In this document: piece by piece, positions 57,998 to 64,000 of the stretch
How the letters are laid out: every line of letters starts with the position of its first letter
How positions within the stretch are numbered: position 1 is the stretch's first letter
NCBI RefSeq assembly: GCF_014295035.1
Contig: NZ_CP060404.1
Location: 5,368,501 to 5,432,500 of the forward strand
Direction: 5' to 3'
Length of the DNA: 64,000 nucleotides
From: Streptomyces buecherae
GTDB taxonomy: Bacteria; Actinomycetota; Actinomycetes; Streptomycetales; Streptomycetaceae
The notes under the pieces: generated by a model
What the model was told of the DNA's origin: nothing
Seen by the model: only the letters and a program-made list of their open reading frames with translations
The model's database searches: none
Position numbers and translations under genes: made by a program

Positions 57998-58546
57998 AAA
58001 TGTCGGGCGGTTCCCTTCATTGGTTCGGCCCGCAGTCGCCTTGGGCCTGATCGACCCCGGCTTACCAGACTTGAACTGAACGATCGATTTGCCGATCTCA
58101 AGCCCGAATTCACGCTCGGCCGGCGACTCCGACAGCATTCCGCGGATAAAATCGATCGTCTGCTCTGTCTGATCGAGCGCCGTCGCGCCAACCTGCACGA
58201 CAGGCAACGGCACGGCCTTACCGACGGGCAGGCCGAACGCGTCAAAATGACTGAACCGACAGGGCCCTAGGAATTCAACAATGGCCAGGGCCGCCAACAA
58301 TGGCGTCTTCCCCCAGCCTTTCGCACGGCGCAGAGTCGCAGCGCTGTACGCCCATGTCCCATCGGGATTAATGGCATAGAACCACAAAACAAAGCGGAGC
58401 TGTTCCGGCGTGAACTGCCAGCTCTCGCCGGCGCGCTCACCGTCAGGCGTGACGATGTATTTCTGAGCCCAACGAATGATCTGGTAGCCGAGAGTTTCAC
58501 GGGGGCTCGGGACCCCTATCGGAAGATTCCCTGTCTGCGCGGGTGA
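57977..58546 (-). CDS. terminase large subunit, N-terminal part (Walker A)
   Basis: The frame reads QTGNLPIGVPSPRETLGYQIIRWAQKY ... WQFTPEQLRFVLWFYAINPDG ... ATLRRAKGWGKTPLLAALAIVE (Walker A) ... EGNRPTF, then 7 residues of insertion and TGA. There is no ATG, GTG, TTG or CTG between the in-frame stop at 58547-58549 and the TTG in FVLWFY (about residue 55). The well-placed GTG 58550 is in another frame and would need a +1 shift (at CCC-CCG-TGA, about 58493) to enter this one. True start is unclear. Confidence 0.8.
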   Translation of the reverse strand, partial: SPAQTGNLPIGVPSPRETLGYQIIRWAQKYIVTPDGERAGESWQFTPEQLRFVLWFYAINPDGTWAYSAATLRRAKGWGKTPLLAALAIVEFLGPCRFSHFDAFGLPVGKAVPLPVVQVGATALDQTEQTIDFIRGMLSESPAEREFGLEIGKSIVQFKSGKPGSIRPKATAGRTNEGNRPTFARAPVG

Positions 58547-58553
58547 TCACCTC

Positions 58554-59024
58554 CTATGGTCGCGGCCAAGGCGGATTGAGCTGTTTCGCCCACCGCTGCT
58601 TCGATTCTTCGGGGTGCGCACTCTGCCGGTTCCTTGAAGGCCGATTCCAACTCCCGCCCGCGGACGCGCCATCCCACACCCACCCGGAAGCCATCAGGGA
58701 TACGCCAGTCTCACGGCAAAGAATGAATGTCTGTATGTATTCAAAGCCCATGGAGTGAGCCGTACGAGCTGCGGCCCCGTAGAGTTTGGAACAGCCGTTG
58801 GGTATTCCATCAGTGACAAGGCGGGTCACTTCCGCTACGGAATCTTGCGGGGTGAGTCGGGCGACAGGGCGGCCCACAATCGCGGCGCCATGTGCTTTGC
58901 CGTTCGCATCAAAGAGGCCGATGCTGAATCGGTGCCCCTGCACCGGAGAGTGATGCCGATGCCAGCGAGCGACAAGCGAATTAGCCGCTCGCAGAGTCAG
59001 CGGACGAACGTGTATGAGCCTCAC
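58554..59024 (-). CDS. XF1762/Mom-like protein (possible DNA-modification acyltransferase)
   Basis: 156 residues from ATG or GTG at 59024. RPLTLRAANSLVARWHRHHSPVQGHRFSIGLFDANGKAHGAAIVGRPVAR, then VAEVTRLVTDGIPNGCSKLYGAAARTAHSMGFEYIQTFILCRETGVSLMASGW matches the XF1762 family, which is related to GNAT acyltransferases and the phage Mu Mom protein that modifies adenine to resist host nucleases. It overlaps terS by 44 bp and lies between terS and terL, a suitable place for a virion-DNA modification gene. Confidence 0.75.
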   Translation of the reverse strand: MRLIHVRPLTLRAANSLVARWHRHHSPVQGHRFSIGLFDANGKAHGAAIVGRPVARLTPQDSVAEVTRLVTDGIPNGCSKLYGAAARTAHSMGFEYIQTFILCRETGVSLMASGWVWDGASAGGSWNRPSRNRQSAHPEESKQRWAKQLNPPWPRP

Positions 59025-59454
59025 CTGCTTCGGTATTTAGAAGGCGGTACAGCTCCTCATCCATCGTGAGCGCGGGCGGTTCCTCGGGCGTATCGCCCTC
59101 GGGCTCGTCGGTGCCGGGCTCCTTGACGGAGATACGCAATCTGGCGCGATCCTCAACGGTCGCACCCCACTTAGCGACTCTCTGACGGATTTCCGCAGCC
59201 ACTTTCGTATCGCCCTGAAAGAAGGCGTCCACGAGCTTTGTAGTCACTTCGAGCTCAGCCCAGTCGGTCTCAAGCCAGGTGACTGTCTGTGGGGCGCGTG
59301 TCCACGTCTCCCAGAATCTCTTGGCCCCCGCCGTCTTGATTCCGAGAGCTCGGGGGAGCTCCCGGCCCGGCTGGAGCTCAGGTGTGAGCTCCTGGGCGTG
59401 GGGGTGCTTGTTCCTGCGTACGGCGTTGGACTTCGGCTTCGGCCCTCGGGTCAC
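58981..59454 (-). CDS. terminase small subunit
   Basis: 157 residues from GTG 59454. Basic start (TRGPKPKSNAVRRNKHPHAQELTP), then AKRFWETWTRAPQTVTWLETDWAELEVTTKLVDAFFQGDTKVAAEIRQRVAKWGATVEDRARLRI, the P27-type terS pattern, and an acidic tail. It recognises phage DNA ends and recruits the large subunit. The GTG overlaps the upstream small gene's stop by 4 bp. Confidence 0.8.
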   Translation of the reverse strand: MTRGPKPKSNAVRRNKHPHAQELTPELQPGRELPRALGIKTAGAKRFWETWTRAPQTVTWLETDWAELEVTTKLVDAFFQGDTKVAAEIRQRVAKWGATVEDRARLRISVKEPGTDEPEGDTPEEPPALTMDEELYRLLNTEAGEAHTRSSADSASG

Positions 59455-59603
59455 GGCAGATGCACCGCCGGGAGGTCGAGGTCGTACAGCTCCGCCAGCT
59501 CGTCAAGCTCGATGAGAACGAGCTGCCGCCACTCGTGGCGCTCTGTTGCTCGGGACGGGCGCCGCTCGCGTGGCTCCTGGCGCTCGTCCTCCTCCTGGTC
59601 CAC
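59451..59603 (-). CDS. 50-aa hypothetical protein upstream of terS
   Basis: GTG 59603 has AGGAGG 8 nt upstream. Charged and helical (DQEEDERQEPRERRPSRATERHEWRQLVLIELDELAELYDLDLPAVHLP). Stop overlaps terS (GTGA), so translationally coupled. Not recognisable, but short proteins at this site are common in actinophages. Confidence 0.6.
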   Translation of the reverse strand: MDQEEDERQEPRERRPSRATERHEWRQLVLIELDELAELYDLDLPAVHLP

Positions 59604-59629
59604 GGTCAGGGCCTCCTGGGCATGAGAAA

Positions 59630-59650
59630 GGCCCCGGGGTTTCCGGGGCC
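59630..59650 (-). terminator. leftward hairpin between HNH and packaging genes
   Basis: GGCCCCGG / CCGGGGCC stem with a TTTCTCATGCCC tail in the leftward direction; third member of the late hairpin set. Confidence 0.75.
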
Positions 59651-59673
59651 GGAGAGAAGAGAGAGGGACCGCG

Positions 59674-60015
59674 CTACAGGGCGCGGTCCTCTGCGGTCTT
59701 GTCGCGATGGCAGCCAGCGCAGAGCGTCTGCGCGTTGGTCAGGTCCCACGTACCGCCGCGGCTCACAGGCGTGATGTGGTCCACGGTCAGGGCCTCCTGA
59801 GACCCACACCAGACACAGGCGTACCCGTCCCGCCGCAGAGCCTGCGGGCGTACCCTCCGCTCCCATACGCGCCGGGCTGCCGCGTGTCGCAGCGAGTTCC
59901 GCGCGCTGGTGCGGGACCAGGGCGCCGGGGCATGGTCCCCACACTGGCCGGCGCGGACGACCGTCCGCGTGCAGCCGGCCCGGTAGCAGATCTGTGCAGC
60001 TCTAGGCAGAGTCAC
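59674..60015 (-). CDS. HNH endonuclease
   Basis: 113 residues from GTG 60015; CTG 60009 (PRAAQICYRAGC) has GAGAGG at ideal spacing, whereas GTG is only about 2 nt from it. CYRAGCTRTVV and CVWCGSQEALTVDHITPVSRGGTWDLTNAQTLCAGCHRDK contain zinc Cys pairs and the DH...N...H catalytic residues. HNH proteins next to terminase often cooperate with it in cos cleavage and packaging. First gene of the late operon. Confidence 0.9.
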   Translation of the reverse strand: MTLPRAAQICYRAGCTRTVVRAGQCGDHAPAPWSRTSARNSLRHAAARRVWERRVRPQALRRDGYACVWCGSQEALTVDHITPVSRGGTWDLTNAQTLCAGCHRDKTAEDRAL

Positions 60016-60384
60016 ACCTCTCGGAGTAGGACAAATGAGCCCCGGGCGGCTGCTGATCTGGCGCCCGGGGCTCGACTAATGACCAGGATTGAGCAACAAA
60101 CAACTACAGACAGATACCTCACAGATACCTCTAAGAGGAATCAGTCATATGGACAGCCTTTGGGGGCTGTCCATATAGTGACCTGTTTAGTTGCTCTCCT
60201 GTTTAGTTCTCACTAAGTATGTACGTGTCCTCGGCAGGGCCGTGGGACGGAGGATCGAGAAAGTGTGACGCAGGTCACTGCATCGGTGCCCGTGTGGTGG
60301 TCAGCGGGTTGCCTAGGCGCCAGAGCGGCGACTAGGCTCATCTGATTGAGCGCCGGTATGCCCGCCCATTGCTTGGATACTTCG
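60016..60384. promoter_or_regulatory. second phage control region (late/lysogeny switch)
   Basis: No gene in about 370 bp, but dense signals: CAGATACCTC twice (60111, 60122), the perfect inverted repeat ATATGGACAGCC/GGCTGTCCATAT (60147-60176), CCTGTTTAGTT twice at 16-bp spacing (60182, 60198), TATGTACGTGTCCTC (60218) shared with 24961, GTGAC-GCAG-GTCAC (about 60265), and GCCTAGGCGCC / GGCGACTAGGC (60311-60337). It lies between the divergent late operon and HTH gene. Confidence 0.7.
60191..60219 (+). promoter_or_regulatory. candidate rightward promoter
   Basis: TTGCTC (60191-60196), 17 bp, TAAGTA (60214-60219): near-consensus spacing for the vegetative sigma factor, overlapping the CCTGTTTAGTT iterons. 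It would drive the HTH gene. Confidence 0.45.
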
Positions 60385-60846
60385 ATGCCCTTGCCCAACG
60401 ATCACATCTTGCTCCAAGAGTTTTACGCCGGGCTAACTCCTGTCGCCTTGGCTGAGAAATATGGGGTCACCCGGCAAGGTGTGCAGTGGCGGTTGAATAA
60501 ACTGGGAATTTACATACAAGGCGACAACGCCCGCATCAATCAACTGTTGCCCTGGAACCTAAGTGGGCACCCCCGAAAGCGCGCCTATATGCAGCAGCGC
60601 AGCTATCGAGGGGCCCGGGCATACATGCAGCGACAGCAAGGCCAGGAACTTTCACAGCGGGCCGTGGATGACCTTGAAGCGTTCGAAAGGCGTCTTTCGG
60701 CGGGGCAAATTCTTGCGTTTGACCCGGAGAGCGGATTTTCCTATGTTCAGCGAACTCCGGAAGATGGGAACCTGATTTTTCGCTGGCCTAGTGAGGCACC
60801 TCTACCGAAAGGCGCAGAACTGAGGGTCGTTCAATGGAGCACTTAA
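60385..60846 (+). CDS. HTH protein, candidate immunity repressor
   Basis: 153 residues from ATG 60385; ATG 60358 is an upstream choice. HTH at about residues 12-40: FYAGLTPVALAEKYGVTRQGVQWRLNKLGIY. The rest is NARINQLLPWNLSGHPRKRAYMQQRSYRGARAYMQ ... FERRLSAGQILAFDPESGFSYVQRTPEDGNLIFRWPSE. Located downstream of an operator-rich region and divergent from the late operon, so a lysogeny repressor is the natural guess. The inverted repeat at 60311-60337 just before it suggests autoregulation. Confidence 0.55.
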   Translation: MPLPNDHILLQEFYAGLTPVALAEKYGVTRQGVQWRLNKLGIYIQGDNARINQLLPWNLSGHPRKRAYMQQRSYRGARAYMQRQQGQELSQRAVDDLEAFERRLSAGQILAFDPESGFSYVQRTPEDGNLIFRWPSEAPLPKGAELRVVQWST

Positions 60847-60896
60847 CTGCATACGCGTAGTACCCGCGAACCGCTCAGGGCTCCCGCCCTCCTCTC

Positions 60897-61880
60897 CTAT
60901 TGCCCGGCCTCAGATCTGCCGTACCAAGCGCCCAGAGTGAATTGCGAATCGGTGCCAGTCATCTCGTAAAGATCAGACACTTCTTTGCCTACGGTGCGTT
61001 CGCTCAAGTCCAGGTGGGCCGCGATTTGCTTGATCGTTTTGCCGCCATCCAAGGCTCTTAGAATCGACCGCGCACGGTCGGACATCTCTGGAGCCTGGCG
61101 GCACCTTTCGCCGGCCCAGGGGCGAGCCTGAGCCCATTTCTGCTCGTACTCAGCCGCGATGTACTCCGCGAGGGCAGGGTGGGTCACAACGTACGCGGCT
61201 TTACTGTCTGGGTCTGCCAGATGTGTGCCGATGAAAACGATCCGGCGATCCACAATGACCATGCGCTCAAAGGGCGCATCCAGCGTCCGCACTTCCGCGC
61301 CGGCCCGGGTCACTGCGGTTGCCCACTCGCGCTCCTCTTGGCGGGCGCGAGCACTACCCGCGTAGAGAGTGCGAAAGCTTAGGCCGCGGTTAATCAGGTG
61401 AAGGTCCCGTTCCACCGACCGCCGTAGCATCCCAGTTGGGCGGCTGGTGGGCTGGGCGGTCCACACGCACGTCGCTGCTCCGTCAAGCGCCTGCGCAATC
61501 CTTGCGTTCGCCGCATCGGGCGTGGCGAGGAATGCCACGTGCCCTGGCCCCGCGCCCGCGACGCTGGCCCCCACTGCGGCCACGGCATCCGCTATCTGAC
61601 TCATCTGGTGTAGGTGATGAATGATCGCTGCGCGCTCCGACCGCACTCCGTCTTGGACTGCGTGATGCAGGTCTGCGGCCACGTACCGTCGGGTAGACGG
61701 CTCCCGGACTGCTAGGCCCAGTTCGATCAGGTCGCCCAGTCCGGGGGTATCTGCCTCGTGGGCCTCGCCCGCGTGCAGAGCGGTCAGAGCCGCTAGCGCC
61801 TCGGAGGAGAGCCCAAGATCGTGCGAGGTGTCGGCATGTCCGATGTGGGCCCCTTTTCCGGGACCACCCTTTTCTTCCAC
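60897..61880 (-). CDS. LuxR-type HTH regulator with phospholipase-D-like sensor region
   Basis: 327 residues from GTG 61880 behind AAGGAGG. N-terminal helical part (LGLSSEALAALTALHAG ... LIELGLAVREPSTRRYVAADLHHAVQDGV), a central region like TrmB/PLD-type sensors (AATCVWTAQPTSRPTGMLRRSVERDLHLINRGLSFRTLYAGSARAR ... ERMVIVDRRIVFIGT), and a C-terminal LuxR HTH (SDRARSILRALDGGKTIKQIAAHLDLSERTVGKEVSDLYEMTG). Common in Streptomyces. It is divergent from a secreted peptide gene, which suggests a sensor-signal pair. Confidence 0.8.
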   Translation of the reverse strand: MEEKGGPGKGAHIGHADTSHDLGLSSEALAALTALHAGEAHEADTPGLGDLIELGLAVREPSTRRYVAADLHHAVQDGVRSERAAIIHHLHQMSQIADAVAAVGASVAGAGPGHVAFLATPDAANARIAQALDGAATCVWTAQPTSRPTGMLRRSVERDLHLINRGLSFRTLYAGSARARQEEREWATAVTRAGAEVRTLDAPFERMVIVDRRIVFIGTHLADPDSKAAYVVTHPALAEYIAAEYEQKWAQARPWAGERCRQAPEMSDRARSILRALDGGKTIKQIAAHLDLSERTVGKEVSDLYEMTGTDSQFTLGAWYGRSEAGQ

Positions 61881-61902
61881 TTTGACCTTCCTCCTTCCGC
61901 AG

Positions 61903-61916
61903 TGCAGATATATGCA
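61903..61916. promoter_or_regulatory. palindrome TGCAGATATATGCA near regulator start
   Basis: TGCA-N6-TGCA, 22 bp upstream of the LuxR-type gene's GTG, with an AT-rich centre. It may serve as operator or hold a -10 element. The remaining intergenic stretch (61917-62092) should contain the promoter of the peptide gene. Confidence 0.35.
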
Positions 61917-62092
61917 GCCATCGTCACTTGATCTCACCCTGCCGGCTAGGCAGAGTACAGGGAGTCACCAGCGGGGCAGGTTGTCCCAGAGTTGCACGGA
62001 CGCCGCAGGTCAGGGCGCCAGGCGCGCGAAGCGGGGCAGGTGCCTCCTACGCGGCGTGACATTCGGAGCAGTCGAGAGGGCGGGGACTAAGC

Positions 62093-62287
62093 ATGCGGCA
62101 TATGCGTCGTGTCCGGAAGTGGGTATCTAGCGTCGCGCTGATTGCGGCGATAGCAGTGGGTGGGGTGGCCCTGTCCGCCTCCGCCGTGGAGCGGGCCGCA
62201 GGAGACCCGAACTGGTCCAGTCAGGCCGATGAGGGCGCGGTCCAGCCCGCGCCCGAGACCGAGTTGCAAGACCCCAACTGGGGCTAG
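62093..62287 (+). CDS. secreted 64-aa peptide precursor with two DPNW motifs
   Basis: ATG 62093 (or 62102). Basic start (MRHMRRVRKW), hydrophobic core (VSSVALIAAIAVGGVALSA), and a signal peptidase I site SASA|VE. The mature part of about 33 residues has DPNW twice, at GDPNWSS and at the very end QDPNWG. No Cys. Repeated short motif plus signal peptide plus divergent regulator is the layout of an exported signalling peptide. A terminator follows. Confidence 0.7.
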   Translation: MRHMRRVRKWVSSVALIAAIAVGGVALSASAVERAAGDPNWSSQADEGAVQPAPETELQDPNWG

Positions 62288-62307
62288 CAGGACAGCAGCA
62301 GCACACA

Positions 62308-62338
62308 GGAGCCAGGCGGGGGCCCTCTGCCTGGCTCC
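62308..62338 (+). terminator. terminator after peptide gene
   Basis: GGAGCCAGGC / GCCTGGCTCC perfect 10-bp stem, 11-nt loop, 20 bp after the stop. It gives the peptide its own short transcript. Confidence 0.8.
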
Positions 62339-62360
62339 GATCGTTTGGGGGTGGGATTTT

Positions 62361-62723
62361 ATGGCTAGACAGCTCGTGCGACCCGTTCTCTTGGGAGTCC
62401 AGGCGGTAATGAGTACGGCCCGCGTAGCTTCGGTTCGCGTGGCGTATGCCTCTGACTGTGTGCTGATTCACGAAATCACAACGCAGGTAAATGGCGTCTA
62501 TTTCTTCGTGGTAGAAAGCGATGTCGGCGTAGATCGTGGGGCCGCAGAACTGCTTGACGCGGCCCTCGTCGCCCCGTGGCGAGAGTGCGTTGTTTCGACA
62601 GAAAGACACGCGCGCCCACACCCGGACCTGCTATGGTCCGCCGCGTTCGCGATTCACGCCGTTGCATCTTCCGCACTATTCCATGTGTCAAGTCAGGAGT
62701 TGGATGTCAGAGCAGCTAGCTAA
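62361..62723 (+). CDS. hypothetical phage protein
   Basis: 120 residues from ATG 62361. ARQLVRPVLLGVQAVMSTARVASVRVAYASDCVLIHEITTQVNGVYFFVVESDVGVDRGAAELLDAAL: alpha/beta fold of unknown kind; the C-terminal half is helical. It overlaps the nuclease gene by 20 bp, so it belongs to the replication block. Confidence 0.5.
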   Translation: MARQLVRPVLLGVQAVMSTARVASVRVAYASDCVLIHEITTQVNGVYFFVVESDVGVDRGAAELLDAALVAPWRECVVSTERHARPHPDLLWSAAFAIHAVASSALFHVSSQELDVRAAS

Positions 62724-63501
62724 GGTCGCCCGTATGACCCGCTCAGTCAGTCAGCTAGAGCAGTATGAGCAGTGCGGGCACCAGTATTACTTGCGCCGCG
62801 TGCAGCGAGTGACGCCGCGGCCGGCAGCCTGGTCCCACCAGGGCACGGCCTTTCACTCCGCGATCGAGGCGTACGAGCGGAGTGGCCGGCAGTTGGCAGT
62901 CGGCGTGGTCACAGAGATGTTCAGCGATGAATACACGTCTCTGACTACTCGCGCGATGCGCGAGGAGCCGCGCCTAGACCGGTGGATGACCGCTGGCCGA
63001 AAGGCTCCTGTAGCTGATATAGAGGACCGCCACACGCTGGGGCGGGAGCAAGCTGCGGCCTATGTGGCGTGGGCCCAGGACAAGGGTCCGAGCATTTGGA
63101 AAGCACCCGACGGTAAGTTGGGCATCGAATTGCACTTGACAGTCGAGATCGGAGGCGTCACTGTCCAGGGCTATGTAGACCAGCTCCCCGTAGAGCCGAC
63201 TGGATCAGTGCGAGTGCGTGACCTCAAAACAGGCTCCATGAAGTCGAAATTCCAGCTCCAGACATACGGGGTCCTTGTGCGTAAAGCTCTCGGCCTGGAG
63301 GTCGAGCGGGGCGATTGGTACATGGCCAAGAAGGGAAGCCTGTCCCGACCGGTAGACCTGGCACAAGTGCCCGAGGAGGAGATAGGTCGGCGCTTTGCGG
63401 ACATGGACCAGGGTGTCAAGGCTGGCCGCTTCCCAGCGTCCCCCGGGTTCCACTGTCGGTTTTGCGATGTCTCACATTCGTGCTCTTTTTTTTCGTCTTA
63501 G
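62704..63501 (+). CDS. RecB/Cas4-like PD-(D/E)xK exonuclease
   Basis: 265 residues from ATG 62704. SVSQLEQYEQCGHQYYLRRVQRV (first Fe-S Cys and typical start), GTAFHSAIEAYE, VQGYVDQLPVEP, VRVRDLKTGS, QLQTYGVL (motifs I-IV with the D and ExK-type residues), and the C-terminal Cys group FHCRFCDVSHSC, together the 4Fe-4S RecB/Cas4 layout. A phage recombination nuclease working with a ssDNA-annealing or helicase partner. The operator-like repeat ACTTGC...GTGGTGG lies directly after its stop. Confidence 0.88.
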   Translation: MSEQLAKVARMTRSVSQLEQYEQCGHQYYLRRVQRVTPRPAAWSHQGTAFHSAIEAYERSGRQLAVGVVTEMFSDEYTSLTTRAMREEPRLDRWMTAGRKAPVADIEDRHTLGREQAAAYVAWAQDKGPSIWKAPDGKLGIELHLTVEIGGVTVQGYVDQLPVEPTGSVRVRDLKTGSMKSKFQLQTYGVLVRKALGLEVERGDWYMAKKGSLSRPVDLAQVPEEEIGRRFADMDQGVKAGRFPASPGFHCRFCDVSHSCSFFSS

Positions 63502-63517
63502 ACTTGCTTTGTGGTGG
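63502..63517 (+). repeat. ACTTGCTTTGTGGTGG, distal copy
   Basis: Same 16-bp sequence as at 25898 and 26018. It fills the 25-bp gap between the nuclease and ATPase genes, and GGTGGGGG may double as the ATPase ribosome site. Confidence 0.7.
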
Positions 63518-63526
63518 GGGCATCGT

Positions 63527-64000
63527 ATGTATTCACTTACTCAGTCGGCGGGTCTGCGGGGGGAAGAGGGTGAGCCCCTGCCGCAACCGTGGACGGGGCT
63601 CGATCGGCTCGAAGTCCAGTTCAGACGGGGAGAGTTCTCCCTCGTGGTGGCGGGCCCGGGTACCGGCAAGAGTCTTTTCGCGCTGAACCTCGCTATCCGC
63701 AGCAACGTCCCGTGCCTGTATTTCAGTGCCGATTCCACGTCTACAACGCAGACGGTTCGAGCTACGGCCATGATCACAGGAGGGGACGCGAAGCGGATCA
63801 AGAAAGCTCTGCTTGACGATGCCTTTGAGCAGTATCAGGGCGCGCTTAGTGAGCGTTGGTGGATTCGTTTCGACTTCTCGGCTCGACCCACACTGGCCGC
63901 TATGGAAACGCTTCTTCTGTGCTATCTGGAGGTCTTCGGGGTCTCGCCGCACTTGATAGTGGTGGACAACGTGACCAACGTGGACGCCGGACGGTCGGCG
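63527..64000 (+). CDS. RecA/DnaB-fold ATPase (replicative helicase-like), right end outside window
   Basis: 158 codons visible from ATG 63527; open to the edge. Walker A is AGPGTGKSLFALNLA, preceded by TGLDRLEVQFRRGEFSLVV (as in DnaB/KaiC-like proteins). SADSTSTTQTVRATAM follows (motif H1a region), and Walker B is HLIVVDNVTN. It is probably a helicase or helicase loader acting with the preceding nuclease. Confidence 0.88.
   Translation, partial: MYSLTQSAGLRGEEGEPLPQPWTGLDRLEVQFRRGEFSLVVAGPGTGKSLFALNLAIRSNVPCLYFSADSTSTTQTVRATAMITGGDAKRIKKALLDDAFEQYQGALSERWWIRFDFSARPTLAAMETLLLCYLEVFGVSPHLIVVDNVTNVDAGRSA

Noticed and set aside
58501..58550. GTG 58550 as the direct start of terminase
   Set aside because: It lies inside the ribosome site and its frame ends after 16 codons; only a +1 shift could rescue it.
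24961..60232. 15-bp repeat as attL/attR of a 35-kb prophage
   Set aside because: Replication genes beyond 60.2 kb and the shared ACTTGC...GTGGTGG repeat at 63.5 kb show that the phage continues past it; serine integrases also leave only 2-bp cores. An operator is more likely.

Overview
The window is high-GC actinobacterial DNA, almost certainly from a Streptomyces chromosome. It carries a succinate dehydrogenase operon (sdhCDAB), a small SCO4848-type membrane protein beside a D-Ala-D-Ala carboxypeptidase, a BrkB/YihY protein and a GH20 hexosaminidase. The block from 1 to about 17.07 kb looks like conserved core chromosome with strong G/C bias at third codon positions.

About 17.2-24.75 kb is an accessory island with lower GC and compact, often overlapping genes. 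It holds a creatininase-family protein, an HTH regulator with a helical (TPR-like) domain that reads away from a perfect 19-bp palindrome, a run of very small proteins (zinc-finger-like, single membrane helix), a Nudix-fold protein whose catalytic box has been lost, an endonuclease/exonuclease/phosphatase-fold protein, and a two-gene unit of a 34-aa acidic peptide and a 57-aa protein.

About 24.9 kb to the right edge is a siphovirus-type prophage. From left to right: a repeat-rich control region (24.9-26.6 kb) around a small leftward regulator; about 20 mostly uncharacterised rightward early genes (26.6-37.2 kb) including a DUF3987 primase/helicase-like protein and an Lsr2 homologue; a lysogeny module (37.3-39.6 kb) with a possible excisionase-like protein, a large serine integrase that ends in a HicA-like toxin domain, and an overlapping HicB-like antitoxin; then a leftward lysis and virion block (59.6 down to 39.6 kb: HNH, terminase, portal, scaffold, capsid, connectors, tail, tape measure, tail tip, fibre, holin-like proteins, amidase). 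A second control region lies at 60.0-60.4 kb. It is followed by an HTH protein, a LuxR-type regulator divergent from a secreted 64-aa peptide with two DPNW motifs, and replication/recombination genes (RecB/Cas4-like nuclease and a RecA/DnaB-fold ATPase) that run off the window.

The most notable observations are: (1) the integrase-HicA fusion overlapping a HicB gene; (2) a three-repeat type I-E-like mini-CRISPR array inside the virion operon; (3) a 53-nt hairpin insertion that splits the terminase ATPase just before its Walker B motif; (4) repeated apparent CTG initiation in the late operon; (5) the regulator and DPNW-peptide pair; and (6) several phage-specific repeat families shared between the two control regions. 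All assignments are from reading the sequence; no database search was possible.
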